Positions 24,183 to 32,688 of a stretch of 64,000 nt of DNA are shown in pieces. The position numbers were made by a program, and so were the translations under genes. The notes below the pieces were generated by a model. That model made no database searches. It saw nothing but the letters and a program-made list of their open reading frames with translations, and was not told where the DNA came from. Each line of letters opens with the position of its first letter. Within the stretch, counting starts at the first letter, position 1. Source of the stretch: Streptomyces hiroshimensis (GTDB lineage Bacteria > Actinomycetota > Actinomycetes > Streptomycetales > Streptomycetaceae); NCBI RefSeq assembly GCF_014650335.1, contig NZ_BMUT01000018.1:1-64000 (forward strand). The letters run 5' to 3'.

Positions 24183-25040
24183 TTACCTCCGGAGGGCTCC
24201 CGGCCTTCCGCGCACGAACCTCATCAGTATCGCCAGGCAGCGGAGTCGTTCGGTTCGGACGCCGAACGCTACGACCGGGCCCGGCCCCGCTATCCCGAGG
24301 CCATGGTGGAGCGGATCGCTGCCGCCGGCCCCGGCCGTCATGCCCCCGAGGTCCCTGGCGTCCTCGACATCCCCGACGTCCCCGACATCCTTGACGTCGG
24401 CTGCGGTACCGGCATCGCCGCCCGCCAGTTCCAGTCAGTCGGCTGCCGAGTGTTCGGGGTCGAGCCCGACCCGCGGATGGCCGACCTGGCGCGCCGACTG
24501 GGGCTCGAGGTCGACGTAGCGACGTTCGAATCCTGGGACCCGGCCGGCCGGGAATTCGACGCGGTCGTCGCCGGCCAGGCCTGGCACTGGATCGACCCGG
24601 TCGCCGGAGCGGCCAAGGCCGCGCAGGCACTGCGGCCCGGCGGCCGGCTGGCAGCCTTCTGGAACGTGCCCCAACTTCCGCCCGAGGTGGCAGAAGCCAC
24701 CGCCGCGGTCTACCGGCGGGTGATGCCCGACTCGCCGTTCAACCTCCAGGCGATGACGAAACCCGCCCTGGATGGGTACCAGGCCTTGTGCACCAAAGCC
24801 GACGACGGAATCCGTAAGGTCGGCGCGTTCAGCGAACCCGAGCAGTGGCGATTCGACTGGGAGTGCTCCTACACGCGGGACGCGTGGCTGGACCAGTTGC
24901 CGACCCAGGGTCCCTTCACCCGGCTCCCCGCGGACAAACTGGCCGAGGTGCTGGAGAGCGTCGGAGCCGCTATCGACGCGCTGGGCGGCAGCTTCACGAT
25001 GCCGTACGCAACGGTGGCGGTCACTGCGATACGAGAATGA
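24174..25040 (+). CDS. Class I SAM-dependent methyltransferase
   Basis: 288 residues. Motif I is ILDVGCGTGIAARQFQS, followed by the acidic end of strand 2 in VFGVEPDPRMADLARR, VVAGQAWHWIDPVAGAAKA and a post-motif ALRPGGRLAAFWNVP. The pattern FGSDAERYDRARPRYPEAM at the N-terminus is typical of the small-molecule methyltransferase group. Just before motif I sits a repetitive stretch, VLDIPDVPDILDV, encoded by 9-bp DNA repeats and probably recently expanded. The ATG lies in the operator and has no ribosome site upstream, so the mRNA may be leaderless. Substrate unknown; regulation by the divergent TetR is likely. Confidence 0.88.
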   Translation: MPTLPPEGSRPSAHEPHQYRQAAESFGSDAERYDRARPRYPEAMVERIAAAGPGRHAPEVPGVLDIPDVPDILDVGCGTGIAARQFQSVGCRVFGVEPDPRMADLARRLGLEVDVATFESWDPAGREFDAVVAGQAWHWIDPVAGAAKAAQALRPGGRLAAFWNVPQLPPEVAEATAAVYRRVMPDSPFNLQAMTKPALDGYQALCTKADDGIRKVGAFSEPEQWRFDWECSYTRDAWLDQLPTQGPFTRLPADKLAEVLESVGAAIDALGGSFTMPYATVAVTAIRE

Positions 25041-25042
25041 GC

Positions 25043-25095
25043 ACGAACGCGAACGCGAACGCGAACACGGACGCGAAGACGAACACGGCGGCCGC
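25043..25095. repeat. Hexanucleotide-type repeat GAACGC
   Basis: Four near-perfect copies of GAACGC, then degenerate ones (GAACAC, GGACGC, GAAGAC, GAACAC), follow the methyltransferase stop codon. This is a simple-sequence stretch with no sign of coding use. Confidence 0.7.
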
Positions 25096-25128
25096 GGTCA
25101 CGGACGCGAGCCCGAGCCGTAGCCGCGG

Positions 25129-25305
25129 ATGGCGGACCTCCAGGCGGCTCGATCCGTAATCCCAGGCCCCGACGAGCCTGCCTACGTGCCGGCGTACGAG
25201 CCTCCGGCCCTGGTTGAGTTCGGGCACTTCTCCGCGCTGACACTCGGCTGGTTCGAAGGAAACGTTCTCAAGGAGGGCGGCGAAGGGCTGCGGTGGCGGC
25301 GCTAG
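25129..25305 (+). CDS. Lasso-peptide-like precursor, orphan
   Basis: 58 residues from the ATG at 25129. Residues 23-39 match the full lasso leader pattern Y-x2-P-x-L-x3-G-x5-T-x: Y23, P26, L28, G32 and T38 in YEPPALVEFGHFSALTL. The predicted core begins at G40: GWFEGNVLKEGGEGLRWRR. A lasso ring normally joins G1 to an Asp or Glu at position 7, 8 or 9; here the acids are at 4, 10 and 13, so ring closure would need an unusual 10-membered ring or the core is decayed. No ribosome site is strong. A cyclase-like fragment begins 24 bp downstream in the same frame; no other lasso biosynthesis gene is in the window. Confidence 0.55.
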   Translation: MADLQAARSVIPGPDEPAYVPAYEPPALVEFGHFSALTLGWFEGNVLKEGGEGLRWRR

Positions 25306-25329
25306 GACCCCTGCGCGCACGAGTCGCTG

Positions 25330-25467
25330 ATGCCGGAAGACGTGTGGTTCGCCGCCCTGCCCGACAGCCAAGCGGCCTGTACGGCAGCACGCGCTGCGCT
25401 CTTCGGCCGGCGGCCCAGTGGGCGGCGTTGCCGAAGACGGGGGCGGCGTGGTTCCGCGCGGACATGA
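25330..25467 (+). pseudogene. N-terminal fragment resembling a lasso cyclase
   Basis: An ATG at 25330 opens MPEDVWFAALPDSQAACTAA and continues RAALFGRRPSGRR before the frame loses sense and stops at 25465. The pattern x-F-x-x-LPDxxAA followed by a short gap and PSGRP is how many actinobacterial lasso-peptide cyclases (asparagine-synthetase-like) begin. Only about 30 residues are recognisable and the rest of a roughly 600-residue gene is missing. The assignment rests on this short likeness plus its position right after the precursor. Confidence 0.3.
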
Positions 25468-25624
25468 GGAGACCTTGCCGCCCCGCAGTTGGCCTTCGGC
25501 GGTGCCGTCACCCGCGACGGTCAGCGGCACACGGGCGTATCCGTAGAGCCGGCCAACCGACGGCTCACCGCCGTCGGCTGTCATGGGCCGGATCCAGGGG
25601 CTGGTGCTGACGGGTGATCTACAT

Positions 25625-27934
25625 CTACTCGGTATGCAGCACCGAGGCGATGGTCATCCGGGCCGCAGACCGGGCCGGGACCAGGGCGCCGAGGACTGCG
25701 ATCGCCACACCCGCCAGGAGCATCGCGGCCAGCTGCGGCGCGTGCCACACGTCCTTCATGTACTCCGGGAAGTCGACCACTCCGACATGGTCCACGACGA
25801 GGCGGTGAGCCGCGATCCCGAGCGGGATGCCGAGCAGCCCGCCGACCGCGCCGAGACCGGCGACCGAGGTCACCGTCATCACCACCACCTGCCGGGGGGT
25901 CATGCCGATCGACTTGAGCATGCCCAGGTCCCGGCGCCGCTCACGGGTGTTCAGGAGGACGGTGTTGAAGACGCCGAGCGAGGCGACGAGGGTCAGCAGC
26001 ACGGTGAACACCGTGGAGAAGGTGATAACGGTGGCGGTGCCGGCGTTGCCGGAGTCCATCACCGACGCGTGCAGGCCCGGGTCGAGCGCCGTGACCGCCT
26101 CGGCGTAGGCACGGGCGTCGGCGCCGGGGGCGAGGCGTACCGTGTACTCGGTGGCGCGGGCGTCCGGTGCGAGTCGGGTGAGACTCTCCCAAGTGGCCTC
26201 CAGCGCCCGGGCGTTGCCCTCGATGACCTGACCCACGACGGTCGCGGTGATCTTCCTGCCGTTCAGCTCCAGCGTGACCCGGTCACCGAGCTTCAGTCCG
26301 CGCTGGGTCAGGAACGCCGGCCCGGCCACGATCTCGCCCGCCGCGGCCGGCGCCCGGCCCTTGACGATGGTGCGGTCGTACACGGAATCGTCGCCGCGGT
26401 AGAAGTCGGCGAAGACGGGCTGGGTCTGCCCGGTCATGTGCGCCTGGGACAGCGCGCGGGCCCGTACCTTCTCCGCACCCGGCAGGGAGCGCAGCCGTTC
26501 CTCGATCTGCGGGTCGCTGAGCCGGGGCGGGGTCCGGTCGCTGCCCGACCCCCCGGTCGTCACCTGGATCCTGGCGCCCCCGTCCTCCCGCCCGACGTTG
26601 CCGTAGGCCACCAAGGTGCTGGTCAGTCCGGTCGACAGGGTCACCGTGGTGACCCCGAGGACGATGGCCGCCATGGTCAGCAGGGTGCGGGCGGGGCGGG
26701 CGAACGGCTGGCCGAGACCCAGACTGACCGGGCGCGGCAGCCGGGTGGCGCCGAGCATCCGCTGGACGCGCAGCCCGCGTCCGGTCCGCGGCGCGCCGCC
26801 CGCGCTGATCGCCCGTGCGGCGGGCAGCCGGTGGGCCCGCAGGGCGGGGGCCAGCGCGGCCAGCAGGACGAGGGCGGGCATGCCCACGAGGCAGGCCACG
26901 GACACCCACGGACTGATGTCGCCGACTGAGGCCCGGCCCACGTCGATGCCGGTGAACGCGACCTTCAGGATCGGTCCGGCCAGCGCGTTGCCCAGCAGGG
27001 TGCCCAGCACGCAGCCCACCACGGCCGGTACGGAGAGCATCGTCAGGTAGACGGCGACGACCTGGTTCGGGGTGAAGCCCAGGGCCTTGAGCACCCCGAT
27101 GTGCCGGTAGCCGGAGACGACCGCCCCGCTGACCACGTTGCCGACGATCAGGGTGGAGACCAGCAGGCCGAGGACGCCGAAGAGCGTCATGAACGGGAGA
27201 TAGGAGTCGGCCAGCGCAGAGAAGGCCCGCTTGAGGGTGAGGTAGGTCTGCGTGCCGGTCAGCGAGTCCTCGGGCAGTCCGGTGGTGGCCCGTGCCAGCG
27301 AGGCGCTCAGCTCGGCCTCCGTAGCGGAGTCCGTGAAGCGGTAGAGCATCTGGGCGGAGGTCGGGTGCAGCGCGGCCATCTGCTCGGGCGAGACCCAGGC
27401 GCTCGCCGACTTGCTCATGCTGGTGGCGAATCCGACGACGGTCAGCGTCCCCCCGCCTGGGGTCTCCAGCTTGGTGCCGAGGAGGGCCGTGCCGGGCGAG
27501 CCCTGGACGGACCAGTTGACGACGATCTCGCCGGGTGCGGTGGCCCAGTGGCCCTCCAGCAGCTCGATCCGGTCCACGGGGCCCGCCGGATCGGCCCGGC
27601 CCACCACGCTGAGGGTGCCGCCCGCCATCCAGAGCCAGTCCTTGGGAATGTCGACGACGGCCTGCCCGAACGGTCCGGCCGCGGCCTCCACCCCGGGCTG
27701 CCGGGCGGTCCGCGCCAGCTGCCCCGGCGAGACCTTCGTGGTGTCGAAGGCCGCCACCGTATGGGCACCGCGCTGTTCGGCGTAGGCCCTGTCGAAGGGG
27801 CTCGAGGCGGCGGTCAGCAGCGCCAGTGCGAGCAGGACGGTCGTGGTGGAGCAGAGCACGACGAGCCCGATGACGAAGGTCTGGAGCCGGCGGCGCTTCA
27901 CGGCCGCGCGCGAGGCTCTCCATACGGCGCTCAC
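25625..27934 (-). CDS. ABC transporter permease, FtsX/MacB type
   Basis: 769 residues. It begins with a membrane segment (TFVIGLVVLCSTTTVLLALA), a long extracellular MacB-like domain, three membrane helices (LPFMTLFGVLGLLVSTLIVG and two more), then a second copy of the same plan from about residue 400, ending GVAIAVLGALVPARSAARMT. Two FtsX domains in one chain are typical of actinobacterial export or peptide-sensing systems. Its GTG start overlaps the stop of the ATPase gene (GTGA), so they are translationally coupled. Substrate unknown; the divergent two-component system is the likely controller. Confidence 0.92.
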   Translation of the reverse strand: MSAVWRASRAAVKRRRLQTFVIGLVVLCSTTTVLLALALLTAASSPFDRAYAEQRGAHTVAAFDTTKVSPGQLARTARQPGVEAAAGPFGQAVVDIPKDWLWMAGGTLSVVGRADPAGPVDRIELLEGHWATAPGEIVVNWSVQGSPGTALLGTKLETPGGGTLTVVGFATSMSKSASAWVSPEQMAALHPTSAQMLYRFTDSATEAELSASLARATTGLPEDSLTGTQTYLTLKRAFSALADSYLPFMTLFGVLGLLVSTLIVGNVVSGAVVSGYRHIGVLKALGFTPNQVVAVYLTMLSVPAVVGCVLGTLLGNALAGPILKVAFTGIDVGRASVGDISPWVSVACLVGMPALVLLAALAPALRAHRLPAARAISAGGAPRTGRGLRVQRMLGATRLPRPVSLGLGQPFARPARTLLTMAAIVLGVTTVTLSTGLTSTLVAYGNVGREDGGARIQVTTGGSGSDRTPPRLSDPQIEERLRSLPGAEKVRARALSQAHMTGQTQPVFADFYRGDDSVYDRTIVKGRAPAAAGEIVAGPAFLTQRGLKLGDRVTLELNGRKITATVVGQVIEGNARALEATWESLTRLAPDARATEYTVRLAPGADARAYAEAVTALDPGLHASVMDSGNAGTATVITFSTVFTVLLTLVASLGVFNTVLLNTRERRRDLGMLKSIGMTPRQVVVMTVTSVAGLGAVGGLLGIPLGIAAHRLVVDHVGVVDFPEYMKDVWHAPQLAAMLLAGVAIAVLGALVPARSAARMTIASVLHTE

Positions 27935-28641
27935 GCGGTCGCCTCCAGCGCGCTTTCGCGGGCGACCCGGCCGTCGGCGACTTCGATCAGCCGGCTGGCG
28001 CAGCGGGTGGCCAGCTGCGGGTCGTGGGTGACGATCAACAGGGTCTGGCCGATCTGGTTGAGGTCGATCAGCAGATCCATCACCTGCTCGCCCGACCGGC
28101 TGTCGAGGGCACCGGTCGGCTCGTCCGCAAGGAGCAGGGCCGGGCGGTTCATCAAGGCCCGTGCTACGGCGACGCGTTGGCGCTCGCCGCCGCTCAGTGT
28201 CGCCGGATAGTTGTTCCGGCGCTCGGCGACACCGAGTTCGTCCAGGAGCTCCAGGGCGCGGCGGCGCGCCTGCCGGGCCGGGGTGCCGGTCAGCTGCGCG
28301 GCCAGCGCCACGTTGTCCAGGACGGGCAGGTCGTCGATGAGGTTGAAGAACTGGAAGATCATGCCGACGTTCCGCCGCCGGAACAGCGCCAGGCCGGTCT
28401 CGTTCAGCTTCCCGAGGTCGTGGCCCTGCACCTCGACCGTGCCCGAGGTCGGCCGGTCCAGGCCGGCCACCATATTGAGCAGGGTGGACTTGCCGCAGCC
28501 TGAGGGGCCCATCACGGCGACCGCGTCGCCCGCCCGGATCTCCAGCGAAAGGCCGTCCAGGGCCTTCGCGTCGCCGTACTCCTTGTGTACGCGGTCCAGC
28601 CGCACCACCACTTGCCGGGCACCGTCATGATCAGTTGTCAT
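27931..28641 (-). CDS. ABC transporter ATP-binding protein, LolD/MacB type
   Basis: 236 residues. Walker A is GPSGCGKSTLLNMVAG, the signature is LSGGERQRVAVARAL, and Walker B is LLLADEPTGALDSRSG, the last a hallmark of the LolD/MacB/FtsE group. It powers the double-FtsX permease encoded immediately downstream with a 4-bp overlap. Starts at ATG 28641 (MTTDHDGARQV). It lies 139 bp from the divergent histidine kinase. Confidence 0.95.
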   Translation of the reverse strand: MTTDHDGARQVVVRLDRVHKEYGDAKALDGLSLEIRAGDAVAVMGPSGCGKSTLLNMVAGLDRPTSGTVEVQGHDLGKLNETGLALFRRRNVGMIFQFFNLIDDLPVLDNVALAAQLTGTPARQARRRALELLDELGVAERRNNYPATLSGGERQRVAVARALMNRPALLLADEPTGALDSRSGEQVMDLLIDLNQIGQTLLIVTHDPQLATRCASRLIEVADGRVARESALEATA

Positions 28642-28780
28642 GACTCGAACTTAGGTCCGGGGCCGATGGCGGGGCGTCACCCGCCGGATGTATCCGTCCG
28701 GGCAGGTCATCCCGGGGATGTACGGAGCTGCATCCAGGGGCCGATGCGGGGCCGCGTCATGCACCTGCGAAGATGATCCG

Positions 28781-29620
28781 GTGGGGGAATCCTGGACGAT
28801 TTGGCTGGTCATCGCCCTGGTGGTGGCAGTCGGCGCCGCCGGGTGGCTGTGCGTGGTGGCGCTGCGGGCGCGGCGGCGGCACCGGGTGGCCATCGAGGAG
28901 CGCGGCTGGCTGCTCGAGCGGGAGCGCGAGAGCGCAACGCGGACGGCGGTGGCCGCCGAGCGGGCCAGGATCGCCGCCGAGCTCCACGACATCGTCAGCC
29001 ACAACGTGAGCGTCATGGTGGTCCAGGCCGGGGCCGCCCGCGAGATCCTTGCCACGATGCCCGACGAGGCCGCGGCCGCGATGAGCGCCGTCGAGACCGC
29101 CGGGCGGAACACGATGACCGAGCTGCGGCACCTGCTCGGCCTGCTCGCACCCGCACAGGACGGCGAGGACGAGCCCTACGACGTGGACCTGTCACCGCAG
29201 CCCAGCATCAGCCGGCTCGGCCCGCTGGTCGACCGGATCGCCTTTGCCGGCCTGCCCGTCGAGATGCGCATCTCGGGCGAGCCGCGCCCGCTGCCGACCG
29301 GGATCGACGTCACCGCCTACCGGATCATCCAGGAGGGCCTGACCAATGCACTCAAACACGGGGACGGGGCGAAGGCCGAGGTGACGGTGCGGTACGCGGA
29401 CCACTACCTGCGCGTCGAGGTGCTGAACAGCGGACCGAGCGTCCTGTCGGGCGGCACGCCCGCACAGAAGGAGCCGGGCCGGGGCCGGGCGGACGGAACG
29501 GGGCGCGGGCTGCTCGGCCTGCGCGAACGAGTCGCCGTCTACGGCGGCGACCTGGACGCCCGCCGCCGCCTCGGCGGCGGCTACCGCGTCCGCGCCCGTA
29601 TCCCGCTGGACCGGCCATGA
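28781..29620 (+). CDS. Sensor histidine kinase, NarL-system type
   Basis: 279 residues from the GTG at 28781. One hydrophobic segment (IWLVIALVVAVGAAGWLCVV) at the N-terminus is followed by the phosphoacceptor region AAELHDIVSHNVSVMVVQAG (HisKA_3, with the H-D motif) and a HATPase domain with IIQEGLTNALKHG and GRGLLGLRERVAVYGG. The sensor part is very short with no extracellular domain, so it may sense the membrane or the neighbouring transporter itself, as in BceS-like systems. Its stop overlaps the regulator start (ATGA). Confidence 0.9.
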   Translation: MGESWTIWLVIALVVAVGAAGWLCVVALRARRRHRVAIEERGWLLERERESATRTAVAAERARIAAELHDIVSHNVSVMVVQAGAAREILATMPDEAAAAMSAVETAGRNTMTELRHLLGLLAPAQDGEDEPYDVDLSPQPSISRLGPLVDRIAFAGLPVEMRISGEPRPLPTGIDVTAYRIIQEGLTNALKHGDGAKAEVTVRYADHYLRVEVLNSGPSVLSGGTPAQKEPGRGRADGTGRGLLGLRERVAVYGGDLDARRRLGGGYRVRARIPLDRP

Positions 29621-30336
29621 CGACGCACACCGAGCGCGCCCCGCGCGTCGTGATCGCCGACGACCAGGAGCTGGTACGCACCGGCTTCCGCCTGATCCTG
29701 ACCGCCCGCGGCATCGACGTGGTGGGCGAGGCCGGTGACGGAGCCGAAGCCGTGGCCGCCGTGCGCAGGCTGCGGCCCGACGTCGTGCTGATGGACATCC
29801 GAATGCCCGCCATGGACGGCCTGGAAGCCACCCGCCGCATCCTCGCGCAGGCCCCGGACTGCCGGGTGATCATGCTGACCACCTTCGACCTCGACCGGTA
29901 CGTCTACGCCGCCCTCGCCGCCGGAGCCAGCGGCTTCCTGCTCAAGGACGTCACCCCCGCGCATCTGGCCGCGGCCGTGCGCCTGGTCGACACCGGTGAC
30001 GCCCTGCTCGCCCCCTCGATCACCCGCCGTCTGGTGGAGCGTTTCGCCTCCGGCACCCCGACCACCTGCCCGGGCCCCGCGACGCCGGCCGTCCACCGGG
30101 ACCTGGCCGCACTGACACCGCGCGAGCTCGAGGTCCTGACGCTCATGGGCCGGGGTCTTTCCAACACCGAACTGGCGCGGGAACTGACGCTCAGTGAGGC
30201 GACCGTGAAGACCCACGTGGCCCGGATCTTCGCCAAGCTGACCCTGCGCGACCGGGCCCAGGCCGTCGTCCTCGCCTACGAGACAGGACTCGTCTCACCG
30301 GGCGAGTCCGCCGACACCGCCGACCCCTACCGATAG
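29617..30336 (+). CDS. LuxR/NarL-type response regulator
   Basis: 239 residues from the ATG at 29617, overlapping the kinase stop by 4 bp. The receiver domain has the acidic pair in VIADDQELVRTGF, the phospho-acceptor Asp in DVVLMDIRMPAMDG and the Lys in GFLLKDVTPA. The C-terminal HTH is LTPRELEVLTLMGRGLSNTE then EATVKTHVARIFAKL. It partners the kinase just upstream and probably activates the divergent ABC transporter operon. Confidence 0.94.
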   Translation: MTTHTERAPRVVIADDQELVRTGFRLILTARGIDVVGEAGDGAEAVAAVRRLRPDVVLMDIRMPAMDGLEATRRILAQAPDCRVIMLTTFDLDRYVYAALAAGASGFLLKDVTPAHLAAAVRLVDTGDALLAPSITRRLVERFASGTPTTCPGPATPAVHRDLAALTPRELEVLTLMGRGLSNTELARELTLSEATVKTHVARIFAKLTLRDRAQAVVLAYETGLVSPGESADTADPYR

Positions 30337-30394
30337 CCGCAGTTCGCTGCGGCGGAGCGGGGACGTCTTTGTCCCTGTAGCAGCCGGCGCCGCC

Positions 30395-32032
30395 TCAGGA
30401 GGAGTCGCGCCAGACGTCCACCAAGAGGACGACGGACGCGTCGCGGTGGTCGGACACCGACATGTTCTTGACGGTGATCAGAGCGGCCCAGCCCTGCTGG
30501 TTGCGCACGCAGATCTGCGATCCCGCGCTGAGCGTGCTCGTGTCGACGGAAGAGGTGAAGTCGAGCTTCTTCCGGCAGGCTTCGCGTGAACCCTGCTCGC
30601 CGCTGTCCAGCCGGATGAGGTGGGATTTATAGGCGCCGAAGCTGCAGCCCTCGAAGTCCAGGCAGAGGAAGTAGAAGTCGTCGTCGGAGCCCTGCCGCGG
30701 TGTGAGCGGCTCGTCAACCAGGTTCAAGTGATGTCCGGAGGGCAGGGTCACCTCCTTGGAATCCGCCAGCGGCTGTGTGTTCTTCGCACCCGCGGCAGCC
30801 GTGCCGCCTCTGCTGCCGCTTCCGGTGCCGCCGTCCGTCAGGACGTATGCCGTCGCGGCACCGGCGGTCAGGACGAGCGCGCCCAGGGCCGCGAACAGGA
30901 CGGTGCGCGGGTTGCGTTTCCGCTGTGGTTGCGGGAGTTGTGGGATGTACGAGGGCGGCTGCAGGACGTACGAAGACGGCTCCGGAACCCGGGAAGGCGG
31001 CTGCAGGACGTAGGAAGACGGCTCCGGGGCGTAGGAGGGCGGCTGCGGGGCAGGCGGGAACGCCGGCACGACCGCGGTGAGGGGGGCCGTGAACGCCGGG
31101 CCGGGTGCGGGTGCGGGTGCGGCAGGCCGCTGTGCGATGCCCGCTGCAACCCCGGTCGGCAGCCAGCCCTCGGTGCGCCGCAGCTGGGTCTCGTCGCCCG
31201 CGGCGCGGCACAGGTCGATGACCGCGGACAGCGCCGGGCGCTGCTCCGGGTCTCTGGCCAGGCACCGGGCCACCAGGTCCCGCAGCTCCGCCGGCACCCC
31301 GGACAGGTCCGGTTCCTGGTGGACGATGCGGTAGAGCACGGCATGCGACGGCCCGTCCCCGTACGCGGATGCACCCGTCGCGGCGAAGACGGCCACCTGC
31401 CCGAGGGCGAAGACGTCCGTCGCCGCGGAGACTTCGGCACCGGATGCCTGCTCGGGCGCCATGAAGGAGGGCGTGCCGACGGTGACCCCGCTCGCGGTCA
31501 GGGACGTGGCGTCGGCGGCCCGTGCGATACCGAAGTCGATGACGCGCGGCCCGTCGGAAGCGAGCAGCACGTTGGACGGTTTGAGGTCGCGGTGCACCAG
31601 GCCCGCGCCGTGGATGGCCTGCAGCGCCTCCGCGATGCCTGCGACGAGCAACAGCACGGTCGGCACCGGCAGCGGCCCGTCGTCGGCGACCGCGGAGGTC
31701 AAGGTGGGGCCGGACACGTACGCCGTGGCCAGCCAGGGCCGCGGGGCGTCGGTGTCGCTGTCGAGGACCGGCGCCGTGCACAGCCCCTGGACGCGCCGGG
31801 CGGCCGCCACCTCGTCGGCGAACCGCCGCCGGAACTCCCGGTCCTCCGCGAACTCCGGCCGGATCACCTTGATCGCCACAGGGCGGCCGGCCGGGGTGTA
31901 CGAGAGGTAGACCTTGCCCATCCCGCCGGAACCGAGCCGTGCGACGAGCCGGTAGTCCCCGACGACCGACGGATCGTCACCGTCCAGTTCCTGGAAGACC
32001 CCGGCGGATCTGTTGTTCTCCATGATCTCCAC
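30395..32032 (-). CDS. Ser/Thr protein kinase with Pro-rich linker and extracytoplasmic domain
   Basis: 545 residues. The kinase domain (about 25-280) has the glycine loop GSGGMGKVYLSYT, Lys in VAIKVIRPE, HRDLKPSNVLL, DFGIARA and MAPEQASG. It is followed by a Pro/Tyr/Ser-rich linker with repeats such as PSYAPEPSSYVLQPPSRVPE, a membrane segment (LFAALGALVLTAGAATAYVL) and a roughly 140-residue outer domain with Cys pairs near FLCLDFEGCSFG and CVRNQQG. It should phosphorylate proteins inside and sense outside. GTG 32032 or ATG 32023 could be the start. Confidence 0.92.
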   Translation of the reverse strand: MEIMENNRSAGVFQELDGDDPSVVGDYRLVARLGSGGMGKVYLSYTPAGRPVAIKVIRPEFAEDREFRRRFADEVAAARRVQGLCTAPVLDSDTDAPRPWLATAYVSGPTLTSAVADDGPLPVPTVLLLVAGIAEALQAIHGAGLVHRDLKPSNVLLASDGPRVIDFGIARAADATSLTASGVTVGTPSFMAPEQASGAEVSAATDVFALGQVAVFAATGASAYGDGPSHAVLYRIVHQEPDLSGVPAELRDLVARCLARDPEQRPALSAVIDLCRAAGDETQLRRTEGWLPTGVAAGIAQRPAAPAPAPGPAFTAPLTAVVPAFPPAPQPPSYAPEPSSYVLQPPSRVPEPSSYVLQPPSYIPQLPQPQRKRNPRTVLFAALGALVLTAGAATAYVLTDGGTGSGSRGGTAAAGAKNTQPLADSKEVTLPSGHHLNLVDEPLTPRQGSDDDFYFLCLDFEGCSFGAYKSHLIRLDSGEQGSREACRKKLDFTSSVDTSTLSAGSQICVRNQQGWAALITVKNMSVSDHRDASVVLLVDVWRDSS

Positions 32033-32208
32033 ACACCCCCGGCCCGCACCCTAACGCGCGCCGCACACCTCGCACGCCTCGGCCCCCGGTCATCCGAGGG
32101 CCCCCGGCGCGAGGCGCGAGGCGCGCGCCGCCCCAGCCGCAGAGCGGGCGCAGAGCGGGCGCAGCACGTCGTCGTGTCGTCCACCCCAAGGGCTGCCCGG
32201 TATCCCGG

Positions 32209-32649
32209 TCACACGGAACGGGAGAGTTGTTCGCGCACCCATGCAGCGGTGGGGTTGACGTGCGGCCGGCCCGCTGCGAAGACAGTCGGAACGGTTTCAT
32301 TGCCGTCGTTGGCTGCCCTCACCGTGGCCGCTCCGGCCGGGTCACGCCAGATGTTGACCCAGTGCAGTCGGCGGGCGCTGCGGCCCAACCGGATGCGCAG
32401 TCGGATGCAATATTTGCAGCCCGGCCGCCAGAAGACGACCGGCCGGCCGTCGGCCGCGCTGCGGCGTTGTGCCTCCAGCGAGTCGATCGACCTCGGGAAA
32501 ACCAGAGGTGAGTTCACGCCTGCGAGCAGCACGAACACCGGCAGGACTGCTGCGGCTGTGCCGAGGCTGCTCTCGCTGAGGATCAGCCCGGCCACAAGGG
32601 CCGAGCCGCAGAGCACCAGCAGCATCGGCAAGATCCAAGCACGCACCAT
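32209..32649 (-). CDS. Membrane-anchored glutaredoxin-like protein
   Basis: 146 residues. Two hydrophobic segments occupy residues 3-27 and 30-50. The remainder is a thioredoxin-fold domain with the redox pair in VVFWRPGCKYCIRLRI, then WVNIWRDPAGAATVRAANDG and NETVPTVFAAGRPHVNP, which carries the cis-Pro (TVPT). This arrangement fits the mycoredoxin/NrdH-like proteins of actinobacteria, which reduce mixed disulfides with mycothiol. Membrane attachment is seen in some members. The target is unknown. Confidence 0.85.
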   Translation of the reverse strand: MVRAWILPMLLVLCGSALVAGLILSESSLGTAAAVLPVFVLLAGVNSPLVFPRSIDSLEAQRRSAADGRPVVFWRPGCKYCIRLRIRLGRSARRLHWVNIWRDPAGAATVRAANDGNETVPTVFAAGRPHVNPTAAWVREQLSRSV

Positions 32650-32688
32650 GATGAGAAAGGCTATCGATGAATCGAAGGGGCCGGGCCG

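Noticed and set aside
25021..25584. 187-residue minus-strand frame ending in a Phe/Ala/Val stretch
   Set aside because: The hydrophobic end is only the reverse reading of the GAACGC repeat; the plus strand holds the lasso-like precursor.
28641..28781. BceAB-like peptide-antibiotic resistance module
   Set aside because: The kinase has a single membrane segment and the permease has a double-FtsX plan, but the NarL-type regulator does not fit a Bce system (OmpR type). Only a general ABC/two-component pairing can be claimed.
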